This document shows positions 38,801-48,540 of a DNA stretch of 64,000 bases, in pieces. A program made the translations under genes and the position numbers. The stretch is from Triplophysa rosa (lineage: Eukaryota; Chordata; Actinopteri; Cypriniformes; Nemacheilidae): positions 17,314,712-17,378,711 of the forward strand of contig NC_079891.1 in the NCBI RefSeq assembly GCF_024868665.1, read 5' to 3'. How positions within the stretch are numbered: position 1 is the first letter of the stretch; the number at the start of each line of letters is the position of its first letter. The notes under the pieces are model-generated. The model saw nothing but the letters and a program-made list of their open reading frames with translations, was not told the DNA's origin and searched no databases.

Positions 38801-38812
38801 ACCTCCCCTTGA
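17780..38812 (+). CDS. arid3c: ARID3-family transcription factor, probably ARID3C (5' partial, six exons)
   Basis: Exons 17780-17852, 31349-31532, 32355-32599, 35183-35467, 36773-36862 and 38640-38812 join in frame (1050 nt, 349 residues plus TGA), all with GT-AG borders. The product is a sequence-specific nuclear DNA-binding regulator of the Bright/Dril family. In the visible protein, residues 1 to about 120 are the ARID domain (LYELD... through YMKYLYPYECEKRG), about 120-165 a Ser/Pro-rich linker, about 180-205 an Ala/Gln tract, and about 206 onward the REKLES region (REKLESGEPPEKK), used in this family for self-association and nuclear shuttling. A SUMO-acceptor consensus IKKE spans the third/fourth exon junction. 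The C-terminal segment (GISSINM, INGVVYTGVLFAR) looks more like ARID3C than ARID3A, while the REKLES segment is ARID3A-like, so paralogue identity is likely but not proven. The N terminus and promoter are outside the window. Confidence 0.9.
20252..20472. mobile_element. Palindromic MITE with GAAGAGTTTGGTTCC ends
   Basis: Left arm TGAAGAGTTTGGTTCCAAAA and right arm TTTTGGAACCAAACTCTTC are near-perfect inverted repeats about 220 bp apart. ATAT lies on both sides and may be the target duplication. It is noncoding. Confidence 0.85.
22285..22703. mobile_element. DNA transposon remnant with GTGACCCTGG termini
   Basis: The left end GTGACCCTGG and right end CCAGGGTCAC are inverted copies; AATT follows and precedes them on the outside. 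Subterminal sequences (TCTTAAG, and CATAAGACTGG on the right) also pair loosely. It has no transposase. Confidence 0.75.
22930..23185. mobile_element. Palindromic MITE, degraded copy
   Basis: It begins AAGGAATGGTTCACCC and contains TCATCATTTACTCACCC. The central GGCCCCATTGACTTACAT is present, but the right arm is eroded (ATGATGGTAAATAAATGACAG). Confidence 0.7.
24915..25648. mobile_element. Non-autonomous hAT element with perfect 8-bp target duplication
   Basis: The ends are TAGGGCTGTG and CACAACCCTA, with internal ATATTGAT/ATCGTGATA-type inverted motifs. The flanks are identical 8-bp copies of ATTGTTAG (24907-24914 and 25649-25656), the hallmark of hAT transposition. The element is 734 bp, has no transposase frame and carries about 400 bp of unrelated interior sequence. 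Confidence 0.9.
25898..27384. mobile_element. hAT MITE split by a second hAT insertion
   Basis: The left end TAGAGCTCGATTAATCGC and right end GATTAATCGTTTGACAGCCC belong to the TAGGGCTGTCAAACGATTAATCG palindromic family. The target duplication ATAAAAAT is perfect (25890-25897 and 27385-27392). Its two arms (25898-26079 and 27246-27384) are separated by the element at 26080-27237. A complete related copy lies at 38170-38402. Confidence 0.9.
26080..27237. mobile_element. Inner hAT-like element with inverted tRNA-like arms
   Basis: It is flanked by a perfect 8-bp duplication AAATAAAT (26072-26079 and 27238-27245). The ends are CATAGGCATAATTTGC and the complement CAGTGGCGTAACTTTG, about 11 of 16 matching, with TGTCCCCACCACTT repeated just inside each end. 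Near each end there is a tRNA-like segment: about 26300-26362 on the plus strand (B-box-like GGTTCGAGAC at 26352) and about 26985-27065 on the minus strand (B box GGTTCGAATCC, complement of 26992-27002). No transposase is present. Known hAT features explain the duplications; the tRNA resemblance is my own reading. Confidence 0.8.
28611..28806. repeat. MITE with TGCTATATAGCACC motifs
   Basis: The motif GTGCTATATAGCACC and variants occur several times (about 28632, 28687 and 28749), together with GGTTCTTC/GAACC segments in both orientations. This matches a dispersed fish MITE type. The borders are approximate. Confidence 0.65.
31349..31532 (+). CDS. arid3c: arid3c exon (ARID core)
   Basis: 184 nt, acceptor CTCCTGCAG, donor GTGAGT. 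It encodes TPVNRIPIMAKQVLDL, then EKGGLVEVINKKIWREITKG and LPTSITSAAFTLRTQ, the helix-turn-helix core of the ARID fold. The last codon (CAG) is split CA|G with the next exon. Confidence 0.97.
31533..32354 (+). other. arid3c: arid3c intron with a MITE remnant
   Basis: AT-rich intron. 32097-32310 resembles a dispersed element of the ACACTCTTCAAAATAAA...GAACCATTTTGG type. No coding signal. Confidence 0.8.
32097..32310. repeat. MITE remnant, ACACTCTT family
   Basis: Left end ACACTCTTCAAAATAAAAG; internal AGAACCATTTTGG and GGGGAACCAAAAAGTG; right end TCTTTTTAAGAG. The ends are imperfect inverted repeats. Confidence 0.6.
32355..32599 (+). CDS. arid3c: arid3c exon (ARID C-terminal extension and Ser-rich linker)
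   Basis: 245 nt, acceptor CTCTTCAG, donor GTGTGT. It encodes YMKYLYPYECEKRGLSS, then EELQAAIDSNRREGRRQSYG and a Ser/Pro/Met-rich stretch ending PVIKK. The junction codon completes E, creating the SUMO-acceptor consensus IKKE. Confidence 0.97.
33276..33770. mobile_element. DNA element with GGTAACACTTCAG termini, interrupted
   Basis: The left end GGTAACACTTCAGTATAGGG and right end, read on the minus strand as GTCACACTTCAGAATAGGGG, are inverted copies, followed internally by GGCAATTC and GAATTGCC. It is split by the palindrome at 33357-33591. Confidence 0.75.
33357..33591. mobile_element. 235-bp palindromic MITE with TA duplication
   Basis: It starts CACTGTAAAAAATGATTTG and ends with the exact complement CAAATCATTTTTTACAGTG, and TA stands on both sides (33355-33356 and 33592-33593). 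The arms remain complementary for about 60 bases. It could be a Tc1/mariner-type (TA) or CACTA-type (CACTG) derivative; the sequence alone does not decide. Confidence 0.85.
33980..34440. repeat. DNA transposon remnant, CGTCTACACT/AGTGTGGACG ends
   Basis: CGTCTACACTAGCGTTTTC on the left is mirrored by TTTTCG...CAGTGTGGACG on the right. CpG-rich interior without a reading frame. Confidence 0.65.
35183..35467 (+). CDS. arid3c: arid3c exon (Ala tract and REKLES region)
   Basis: 285 nt, acceptor TTGCTCTCCAG, donor GTGAGT. It encodes EDSMLSNCLTNRMGIPMSLV, an Ala/Gln-rich tract with short Ala runs, then LEQLREKLESGEPPEKK and an amphipathic stretch ending MASQLPMNIKLNN. REKLES is the name-giving motif of the family's self-association and export domain. 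Confidence 0.97.
35468..36772 (+). other. arid3c: arid3c intron
   Basis: It contains the GGTCCAGTGT element (35610-35995). The remainder is AT-rich, with a clear pyrimidine tract before the next exon. Confidence 0.85.
35610..35995. mobile_element. MITE with AAAGGTCCAGTGT termini
   Basis: Left AAAGGTCCAGTGTAGG and right CACACTGGACCTTT are inverted copies; GGCATCTAGTGGTGAGGTTG lies just inside the left end. No coding capacity. Confidence 0.75.
36773..36862 (+). CDS. arid3c: arid3c exon (REKLES beta part)
   Basis: 90 nt, acceptor CTCTTGACAG, donor GTAAAT. It encodes DRQETALNLSTNGISSINMS and IEINGVVYTG. GISSINM and INGVVYTG are the residues that favour ARID3C over ARID3A. Confidence 0.95.
37842..38516. 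mobile_element. Degenerate hAT MITE hosting a second copy
   Basis: Left end TAGGGCTGTCAAATCAATTAA; right end TTAATCGATTTCACAGTTCTA, an eroded inverted copy. The full copy at 38170-38402 lies inside it. Confidence 0.65.
38170..38402. mobile_element. hAT MITE of the TAGGGCTGTCAAA..ATTAATCG family
   Basis: TAGGGCTGTCAAAAGATTAA on the left and TTTAATCGTTTGACAGCCCTA on the right are inverted repeats (233 bp overall). The flanking octamers ATTTAAAC and TTTTAAAT match at 6 of 8 positions, an eroded target duplication at best. It is related to the element at 25898-27384. Confidence 0.8.
38640..38812 (+). CDS. arid3c: arid3c last coding exon
   Basis: 173 nt from acceptor CTGCTCCAG to stop TGA at 38810-38812. 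It encodes VLFARKPAIGFIPGSQRI, a His/Gln/Ser-rich segment and a run of Ser encoded by TCC repeats, ending HGPATSP. The poly-Ser run lies on a TCC microsatellite, so its length probably varies. Confidence 0.95.
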
Positions 38813-41800
38813 GCCTTCCATCTGCCCCACAACTCCTCACTCAACTCTCCCTCATCGTCAGATAAGGCAGGGTCTCATCCTGTCGGACCAGTTTTCCCTC
38901 TGTCTTCTTCAGTGTACACTTTCTACTGTTTTTCTAACCCTCCCCTATCCCTGCAATCAGGATAGGAGTGTCCAAAAAAAAACTAACCATTAGAACACAT
39001 TAAAAAGACATTATGGGTAAGCTGAGCACCAAACATCTGATAGCCGCACATTTGACGTGTGTTACATTTACATATGCAGCAATTGCAGCTTTTTATTTTG
39101 TTGTTCTGAGGACGTGTTGTTCAGTGCGGAGCAACTAAAACATAAACTGTGTGACAATGGCAGGAACACAAGGAACGGTGTGACATTTCAGAGGACGAAT
39201 TGTTCCTTATGCATTGACGTGAGATTCTTCACTTTGCTGCACAGATGCTGCAGATTTCGTATAGGAGTCGGTGTTGATCAACTTTACTTTTTGCATTCTT
39301 GAATCCAACAGCAAGAGCTACTGTCAGCTACAACCAAAGAGAATAAGAGCAAATTATCAATGGTTTAATTTGATTATTTACCTTGATGCTTTTCAGCACC
39401 GTCACGCTTATGATGGCATTGCAAAATATCTGAAACATGCAATGGAGAGCCATCATATTAGCTCACATCAATATTTCTGAATTTAAACAAAGCACATGCC
39501 ATTTATCAAAGGGCATCAAATGAAAAAAAAAATGATTTACTGTACCACTGTTTGACTTTCTGTCCAAAAGGGATATTTTCTGCTGTAATAGGTCATATTA
39601 GAGAACTCACCTACAGAATTTAAATAAAATATGGGAGAATCATAAAATTAAGTCAGATATGCAAGATCAGCCATTTTGTAGCTCGCTGTTGAAGAAAGCA
39701 GCCAGATTATTTCTGCTATATTCTCTCGTGTCTGGTTTTGGCCCTAGGCCGCGGCCAAATATATTCCATTGATTACTGAGTTATTTGGGGAACACTTGTC
39801 GAGAATGTTCAACGATTTTCCACCGCCTCAGCTCATGTTTTATAGCAACGATTTTAAAACGTTTATGAAATGGTTTAGTAGACAGGAAAACGGGTCAAGC
39901 TGGTTAATACAGGTATTTTAGAAGTCGGCGGGGGTTACATGAGCTGCAAGTTGATCATGGAAAAATGGTTTAAAAAAAGAGTTTAAAAGAGTTTAACCAG
40001 AAAAGAGGATCTTGAGAGAAGATTACGTGCTGTAAACCGACAGATCCAACCATCTTTGTTGTGAATAGAATCCAGTTTTTGGCAAGTTACAGCAGCGCAC
40101 TTGCATTCGAGAGCTGATCTCTCGTACTTTATTCCATTCTCCATTTTGCTCACGCTCTTGTTGTGCATCTCCTTTTCTTCTCTGGTGAGGAAAATGGGAG
40201 GATATTATTGTGTCATTTGTTTAGACTTCTGTAGACAATTTCAAGTTGTATTTATTATTGCTTTTAATTTCTATCTATCATGTTGAATCTTGGGCTTTCA
40301 GTGACTGTTTAGTGAAAATCACTTTTATTTAAAAGAAAGGAAAAGGAGAAGTCTTTACAGGCGATACCTCAGAATTCCTGTAAACAGATTATGAATACAA
40401 GAAATACCTCATTTATTTCATTTCTATCATTTTATGATGAAGCCACTTGAAAATGGATGTTTTTCAACAGATCACTGGATTTTTTTCTATTTTGTATTGT
40501 TTTACCAAAGAAGGGAATATATAATGAACACACATCTACCTCATTTGTTATAGACTGTGCCAACCACACGATCACAGCAGCCAGTTTTTTGATAATAGCC
40601 TTTCTGCTCCAAAATCGTTTTTGTTTGCATGACTTCTGCTGCAAAACCAGAGGCTGGACCACACAGGGCTGTAGACACACCATTTGCATCGCTCGTTCGT
40701 TTCTGTCTGTGGCATTTGGTTATGCTTGGTGGAAAAGGTAATACCAGAAGGATTCTATTTTACGTATACAACTGCTCCCGTTGATTTATTTTTGAGGTTT
40801 TGTAAATGAGATCATGAATCAGATCTGAAATACGCCTCAATATATCTTCTGCAATGTATCGAAGTTAAGCTGCAGCTATTGGCATTTTTAGTTAATTGTT
40901 TCGGCTACCATCACGGTCCGCAGCCTTTGGATGTTCTATTGACGCTAGTCTTTGATTCACTCATCATTTCTATTCACAACATAATGTGGTTTTCACCAAA
41001 TATATAGCCTAAACCAAAACTAACGAAAAAATGTATATCTTCTTTTGTACATTCTCTTAGACGCAATGTGAATGTGGAAACATGCTCTTGTGATTGAACT
41101 TTTTTAAAAATACCAAAGATCTGGGTTGACCATATTTTGGGGTTCATCATTATACGCCCTAGCGTTGTCATCGTGTCAACCCGAACTTTTAATGTCAAGC
41201 AGCAGAGAAGTTTTTATTCCTTCCCTGCTGTGGCAAAACTTGATATTAAGCACTTGGATCAAACTGTTTTCAAAGAAAAGGCCAAGTTTGTTTCTGTCCA
41301 AATAAGGAAATCTACGAATGTAATATCAAGACGTTCAGCACAACGCAATGCTTAATGAAACAAGTAAACCTGAGCATCATTTTGTTGTTGTATAGGTGCA
41401 AGAATGAATATATGGAAATATATAGTCTATATTTATGTGGAATAACAGAGGGCACAATCAATGCACAATTGTCTGATTCCTGTTGTTCAATGTAATTTAC
41501 CTCTTGATCAGCACGTGAAGAGACTTTGCTCTTCACGTGGTTGTCTGTTCTCTCTTCAGTTCATGTTACTGCAAACCAGATCTTGGCCAAACTCTGGTGT
41601 GCTTATTGACTGTAAAACAAAACCACGAATCAGATGATTCCATAACCAAAGCTTCTACAGACTTACTGACAACATAGATGACAATGTGTGAAAGTTGTTC
41701 ATAGAGACTATCGTTTTGATTAAGGTTAAGAAAAAAATATTCACTCACGTGCTTAAAAAAATAACATGTTGTTTACTTTGTTTAGCTATGTCAACGATGC

Positions 41801-42010
41801 TATGCTGGTAGATTTTAGATTCTATTATTCGCTGTGTATAATGCTTCTTTTCCTTTTATTCACTTTTTGGATAAATCCAGTGCATTATGGGAAAGCTGGA
41901 TTGTGGTGCTCAGGGGTTAAAAAGGAAAAAAAACAGGTGAAAGATTTTGTTTTGTTTGTTTGTTTTGCCATTGACTTGTAGCATAATTAGTAATAAAGTA
42001 CTGCTTTCCA
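38813..42010 (+). other. arid3c: Probable long 3' UTR of arid3c
   Basis: About 3.2 kb after the stop codon with almost no recognisable transposon, unlike the flanks. AATAAA occurs at 39623-39628 and 41992-41997. The abrupt start of repeat-rich DNA after about 42.4 kb suggests that the transcript ends near one of these signals. This is inference from composition; no coding frame is convincing here. Confidence 0.45.
41992..41997 (+). terminator. arid3c: Candidate distal polyadenylation signal of arid3c
   Basis: Canonical AATAAA. A proximal alternative is at 39623-39628. Confidence 0.4.
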
Positions 42011-42475
42011 CTTCAACGAGCACTTGGGTTTTTCTTTCGAACGACCGGTGGGGTCCAACATCGGCATCATCAAATATTCTGTATTTCTATATCTGTTTTT
42101 TTCCCATCAGTTCATGAAAGAATATAATTAGGTCTGAATTCATCTTGCCAAAACCCACCCCCTTCCCCCTGTGAAAATCATACAAATAATATTCAATTTC
42201 ACATTTAAATCCCACATATAACTAACAAAGTTGAGTCGGTTATCAAATGAAAGCTCTGACTATCAAGAATATCACTGTATATTTATCTATCACCTTGGAC
42301 TAACATAACAGAATATTTGTCAAATTATCATCAAATTGTTACGTTTAGAGAGTTTTCTGTAAAATGAGACCATTTTTATTAATTTACTCCAATGTATGTG
42401 GTTAGAACGATCTTAAATTCAGGTAAAAAATGCTAAAAATGTACCGGAGCTGAGGAGGTTTGAGAAGAGTGTGCT

Positions 42476-42918
42476 GGGCAATTCCGTGCAAATGTCAGTT
42501 TGAAGATTAAAATCTAATTTTTTACCAAGGATTTTCACCATATTTATAAGTGAATTGTCACAAATGGAATGGGCACATGAAAGAAAAATGAAAAAAAACT
42601 ATTTTGTGGTCTGTGAGGAGCCATTCCTTCTCCATTTGTTGGGTATTGCTTCTGTTTGTGCATTTTAATTCACATAAATCCTACAAAGTATGCTGTCTCT
42701 CAAAAATGTGTCCATTCTTTTCTCACATCCATAACGCATGAATTTTCTCTTTTTTAGAATTGTGCTATTTTTCTGATGTCTGGACTCTATCATCAGGGGT
42801 TGAGTAACATATAAACAGATAGTTAAATATATTGGTAATAAATAAATGCTCTGAGAATTTATATTTCAAGTTTTGACTGAAAATCTCACATTCCTAACTA
42901 TCATCAGGAATTGCCATT
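42476..42918. repeat. Dispersed repeat with GGGCAATTCC ends, copy 1
   Basis: Starts GGGCAATTCCGTGCAAATGT and ends CAGGAATTGCC. It shares long blocks with 57678-58210, for example CCTACAAAGTATG.TGTCTCTC and GAGAATTTATATTTCAAG. The inverted GGCAATTCC/GGAATTGCC ends suggest a DNA transposon. Confidence 0.8.
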
Positions 42919-43301
42919 GAATAAGTAACGGAGTACGAAGACATACTAATTGAACATCTCTGATTGTTAAAAGTGTATTACTCCAATTATATTTGCGATT
43001 TTGTGACCAAACTTCTGAGTTTTGTGGTGTTTCATTGCTTTCAGAGCACAAGGCAGTGGCACTATTCTCAAAATAAAAAAGATCTTAAAATAAATGTGAT
43101 TACATACACACTCGTTAATCTAGAGCCAAACCACACAAAACAATCATTAATATTAAGATACTGCGGAGTGGAATCATTATGATAGGTCACCGTATTGTTG
43201 TTCAGCATGTATTTACTGACAAAGGATTAAGCTGACTGTCCACTCAATAGGCAAATTGACCGACAAGTGTTTATTAAACAACAAGACACACATTGCCTTG
43301 A

Positions 43302-43554
43302 GGGGCAGTCGTGGCCTAATGGTTAGAGAGTCGGACTCATGACCAGGGCCGGCGGGTAACAACTGAGGTGCCCTTGAGCAAGGCACCATACCCCTACTTG
43401 CTCCCCGGGCGCTGCAGTGATAGCTGCCCACTGCTCCGAGGGTACGTGTGTTCACCACTTGCTGTGCGTGTGTTCACTACTCTCTGGATGGGTTAAATGA
43501 AGAGGTCACATTTCGGGTATGGGTCACCATATCTGACTAATAGGTCACTTTCAC
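43302..43554 (+). mobile_element. tRNA-derived SINE, internally deleted
   Basis: It begins GGGCAGTCGTGGCCTAATGG (A-box-like TGGCCTAATGG), then jumps to ACTGAGGTGCCCTTGAGCAA and GGCACC, the central block typical of V-type fish SINEs, followed by CTGCCCACTGCTCC, GATGGGTTAAATG and TATGGGTCACCAT tail blocks. The expected B box (GGTTCGA) is absent because of a deletion around 43350-43358, so it should be unable to drive its own pol III transcription. Confidence 0.8.
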
Positions 43555-43572
43555 TTAAAGCGTGGACTTCAA

Positions 43573-43604
43573 TCTCATTATGTTCATATTAAAACATAAT
43601 GAGA
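43573..43604. repeat. Perfect 12-bp inverted repeat
   Basis: TCTCATTATGTT and AACATAATGAGA are separated by an 8-base loop. No T-run follows and no gene ends here, so it is recorded only as structure. Confidence 0.8.
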
Positions 43605-43662
43605 CTGAGCGGAAACAGCAGATGGTCCAGAATTTAAAGGCAGGTACTCAGCATTACAAGAG

Positions 43663-43686
43663 TATATATATATATATATATATATA
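43663..43686. repeat. TA dinucleotide microsatellite
   Basis: Uninterrupted TA run of about 12 units, followed by CAGTATATATG. Confidence 0.95.
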
Positions 43687-44461
43687 CAGTATATATGTGA
43701 TGCAATCACAAAGGTAGAGAGAAAAAGAGAGGCAGAGAAATACAGACAGAGAAAAAGTTGATCAGGACAAAGGTCAAAATAGCGCACTGCAAACGAAGGC
43801 AATTAAACTAATGATGTCAGGGGTGTGTGCAGCATTAAGCAGTTAAAATGGAGAAAAGATTGGTTCATTAAGGCCCGAGAACCTGGTGTAATTAGGAGTA
43901 CGGCCAAGATTAGTGTCTGTCAATGGTCTTGCCCAGGATTTGCAGGGAATAGAGTTATCATTGAGACTCAAGCAGTGTTACAATACACTTCGGAATAAAC
44001 AAAAACAAATTAGCAGCGTCGTCCAATAATGGGTTATCTTGTCAGGGCCTGACAGAAATCTATGCCCTATAACACAGTGTTAATTTTATGCATCACTGAC
44101 AAGCACCTTCACAATCGATAGAGGTACTATAAAGTCAGGAAGCCCATCAATCCACGTTGAGGACAGGTAGACAAAGACTTTTTCTTGTTTTTGTAAGTTG
44201 TTCTGGCGTTTGCACCTAAATGCAAATTGCTCTAGTTTACTGAAAACTTCATTTCAATACTCTTTCTTGAACAATTAAATGTCCACTGTACCTGAATCCC
44301 AGAGATACTGTATAAACTCTAAAATTACAGCATCAATGTTAATGAAATGGGACTATCCAAAATCACTTGTAAAACAACACTTATTGCTTATTTAGTCTTA
44401 TTGCTTCAAGTGTAAAAAAGTATTATTGGACATCTGCTAAAAAACTACTTTACTCAGAATG

Positions 44462-44713
44462 CAGGGGTTTTCAGACTTTCGTGCCAAGGACCCCCAAATA
44501 TGATGAACCTTTTGCGAGGGACCCCCTTTTTTGTATAAAGAAGGATTTGAACTGTAGTCTTACTACAAATAGTAAATGTGATATTATAAAGACAACATTT
44601 TGTTTGTAGAAATGAAACCGTAATAATCTTCAGTAGAATTTTACAACTTTTGCTGTCTTTAGTTTCTCAAAAATTTTAGAACATTCTGGAGAAACCCAGT
44701 TTGAAAACCCCTG
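44462..44713. mobile_element. hAT-like short element
   Basis: The left end CAGGGGTTTTCAGAC and right end GTTTGAAAACCCCTG are inverted copies of the CAGGGGT type common in hAT elements. No matching 8-bp flanks are visible, so insertion boundaries or age are uncertain. Confidence 0.6.
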
Positions 44714-44824
44714 AAATAAATTAATGTTTATCTTTTATAACTTTCTATGTGTTAGCAATGATTCTCAATCTATGGTCTGAAGGACCCCAAGTCCATGAAC
44801 TGTCTGGCTGATATAAAAATTAAC

Positions 44825-45085
44825 TTAACCCAAAACTGAAAACACGATTGATGATGATTCCATCATCATTTACTTACCCTCGAGTTGTTCCAAACCTGTA
44901 CAAATTTCTTTGTTCTGTTGAAGACAATTTTTTTTAAAGAATGTGGGAAACTAGTTCTAGGGCACCATTGACTACTATAGTAGATTTTTTCCTACTATAT
45001 AGTTTTCAATAATGCCCCAGAACTGTATGATAACAATTAAACATTCTTCCAAATATCTTTTTTTTTTGCAGCAGAACATACTTTT
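44825..45085. mobile_element. Palindromic MITE, AAAGGGATA family, degraded copy
   Basis: CATCATTTACTTACCC, CCAAACCTGTACAAATTTC, CATTGACTACTATAGTAG and its complement are recognisable, but both terminal arms are eroded. It lies inside a region whose ends (AATGATTCTCAATCTATGG near 44759 and GGTTTGAGAACCGCTG near 45366) look like another hAT remnant. Confidence 0.7.
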
Positions 45086-48000
45086 TTTGGATCATGGCTA
45101 GCAACTTCATATTCCCAGATCTAAGTTGCTTCGAACAAAAGCATCTGAAAAATGCCTAAATGTAAATGTTAAAATTAACTTTTTGATTAAAGTATTTTGA
45201 TCATTTGAACAATGTCAAGAGTACGACACCGTAGGTAGAGAACATGATTATTTAGATAGCACAAATTCTATTAAATAAAAGGGGAAAAATCTCAGATATT
45301 GATAATTCAGTGGTTTGCGATAAGATAAGGACGAGTGTTGTGGTCTGTGGTTCGTCACCTGGAAAGGTTTGAGAACCGCTGAATCAGACACAGGCTCTTA
45401 CCGAGACCCTTCCTCATTTCTGTTTTTTATATAGACCAGTATTACGTTTAGGCATTAAAATGGTCATGTGTCCAAGGGGTTAAATTACCCTGCCTGGGTC
45501 ATTTGAGAACATCTAATCCGATTGCATATTACAAGTACCTGTAGTCTAATTTAATTTCATTTCCCCTCTGCAGCTTCTGCTCCTGCATGCTCAAGAGATC
45601 AACCTCAATGAATACATTTAATTACATTGAGATTTCTCACTCATGGGCAGCACAGTGGAATAAAAATATTTAGCCTATTATTAGAACTAATTTATCTGCA
45701 TCAAGTCTCCCTTACAAAGAGCATCTAAATCAAATAAAGCCATTTTTATTTTTTCTCACGAGATAATTAATGTTGTTATTATCCACCGTTGTCCTGGTGA
45801 TCATTGATTCTATGGTGAACTTTCACCTCAGCAGTAGGATTCAGCACTAGAATCACCTCATGGCTGTCAGAGATGATTAGTTCAGCTGATGTAAAAGGAA
45901 AAGCTTTTGTGCTGTCAATACCAATTAGCAATCACAGGATACACCTACCTCTGATATGTAACATGACCAGAAATGGATTATTTGTGTTATGAAAATGTCA
46001 AATAAATTTTTTCATTTAGAAAATTGTAACATTTTGGCCTGAGAGTACTTTATATTTTGGCTTTATATGTGTAATATTGCTGTACACATTATGCACTACT
46101 GTATGCATTTTTAGGAGGCGGTTTTGGGAAGCGTGAACAATTTTAAAGGCGAATCCATAAAACAAAACATCCACCAACGACTGTATAAATTTGTCATTTT
46201 TTATTGAAATGTTTTATTTATTTAATTAATTAATGAATTCATAAACAAATTAAAGTAAATAAATAAAACTATTAGCTTCAAGCTCGCATCTGACAGTCAC
46301 GTCAGTGTTGGTGTAAAGTAAATGTCTGTTTTGCATTAGAAAGATTTGTTTTCTAAGTTCCATGAAGATATGTAAAGACTTGATGTCTAGTTCATTCAAA
46401 TGCGACGGCCTGATACAACTGGGAGTGTCTCTTGGCAAGTGGAGAGTGAAGGATCAAGCTTGTTTTGATTGCTCCCTCTCATTCAACTGTATGTGTTTAT
46501 GTGAGGGGTTCATGTTCCTCAATTAAACGGCCTCAATAAATAAACAACCGAGAGCACATGGCAGTAAGCGCCATCCTTCCATCAGACCACAACTTGGCTA
46601 TTTCATTAAGGAATTGTGTTGTGGAAAAGAATGTTATTGGATGTTAAAGATGAAACCTTTCTAAAAAGCTGCTAATTCTATGTTTTTTACTGATCCTGGA
46701 TCAAATGGCTTTTCTCTGTGGCCAGGTATGGCTCAGGGGTGTGGTAGGATGAAGTCAGCAATAAAATTCATTGGGAGACCTAAAGCCTCAAAGGGTGTGT
46801 CACTTCAAAGGCAACCTGAGAAGAACTTTTCATTTTGTTCAAAACATTGAACAACTGTTCTCTAAATTTCTCAGAGATTCTTTAAATAAATAGGCTATGT
46901 TAACTATATCTGTATTCTACTCTATTCTAATCTAGCTATCAAGTTTAGTTTAGTTCAGAATTTATAAAACTCGTAAACCTTATAAATCCAGTCTCAGAAT
47001 TTTTTATGTAAGCAATGTAAGCTTGTATTAGAAATATAAGTGTACAAGGAAACACAAACCCTAACATATTTCATGCTGTACTTAAAACACTTAAAGCGTT
47101 ATCTAAAGGCTCAAACAAACATTGATGGGGTGTTCTGTTTGTTAGTTGACACGGCGAGAATGAATGCTATCTGCGTAGGGGAAGGGACATACATTCCTTA
47201 TATTAAGCAGGGGTTAGTCAGGCACTAATAGATTGTGATGGGATTATTTTCTTCAGTTATCTGGGTCACAATCCATGACCTCCCTTATAAAATGGAACCT
47301 ATGTACAGCCAGGCACTTAAAAAGCTATCAGAAATATTTTCATGGTAAAGGAAATTGTAGTTGCCATAGTGATAAAAGCTATGGAAACTGGATCTGTAGT
47401 CAATACAAAATAATGTATTGATCACCACAGTTCCACAGTAATTTGTCTGTGGTGTAGAATTTATCGATCAGATATAAAAACTTGACCAAATCTTCTCTTG
47501 AATAAAAACCTCTGCTGCTTTGTGTTCTTCATAAAACATTTATATTATTAAAGTGTTTTGCTTTTTTTGTTTGGACACATTTTTTGTTAGACTGATAAAC
47601 AACAATGACGAATAAATAATAAATAAAAATTTCTTATGGGATTAAAAAGAAGGTTCGTAGGGAGAGCCTTGATATTTTTTCCTGTGCATGTTTTGCATTC
47701 GTCTATTTTTTTTGTATCTTGGCAACCCTGTTGATCTTGGCAATGTGGACATTTGGATGTATAACTCTGCTTTCCATTTTGCGTCATCAGAATTGTCATG
47801 CTTCACATCATGAGCCAATGAATATCAAGATTTTCTGGGTGCCAAATGAACAATGATAAAATCGTGAATACCTGGCAACGTCTCTTTTATCCATCTGATT
47901 GTTGGGAAACAAGGTGTTTAAATCCTACCAACTCTGGGCTGCACCTGCCATTGTGAAGATAATTTGAAACATTTAGAATGCAAATTTACCAAAACACACA

Positions 48001-48540
48001 AAAGCCAAGCCAAAGCGATGCGGCGCAATGATGAATATGCTGCCACCAGCATGCTGACATCCAAACACAGATGGCTCACGCTAGTCTTTTGCTTATTTTT
48101 CTGTTTTGCCTTACAAATGGAGTCCTGACTCCTGTGCAACATTACTGCCCCATAACTGCCCTTTGGCCTAAAGTATGATCCTGCCACGTTAAAGGTTATT
48201 TTATTGGTATTTAGTTTAGCAGCAGGTGAAATGGATTAATGAGAAACAACAATTATCAATCTAAAGCAAATTGTACCTCCCACATAAGATCAGTTAGTAT
48301 TCAACATAAAATTCAACAATTTAAGGCTAGTCCCACACTAAAATGAATGAGCTGTCTTAACTGTAAATAACTTGCTCAGACATACCTTAAAATATACCAG
48401 TGTCATTGTTTTGTCTTAAGATGCACACCAGTAAAGTTTTTCTAAAGCATTTTTATAAAAGCGACTTAAATTCCTAATTTAACTAAGGCATAGTCCTGGC
48501 TTAAGCTAAGCTTTCACTGTAAAAAAATCCTGTAAAAAAC

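Noticed and set aside
44455..44721. 8-bp target duplication around the CAGGGGTTTTCAG element
   Set aside because: The flanking octamers TCAGAATG and AAATAAAT do not match, so transposition evidence rests on termini only.
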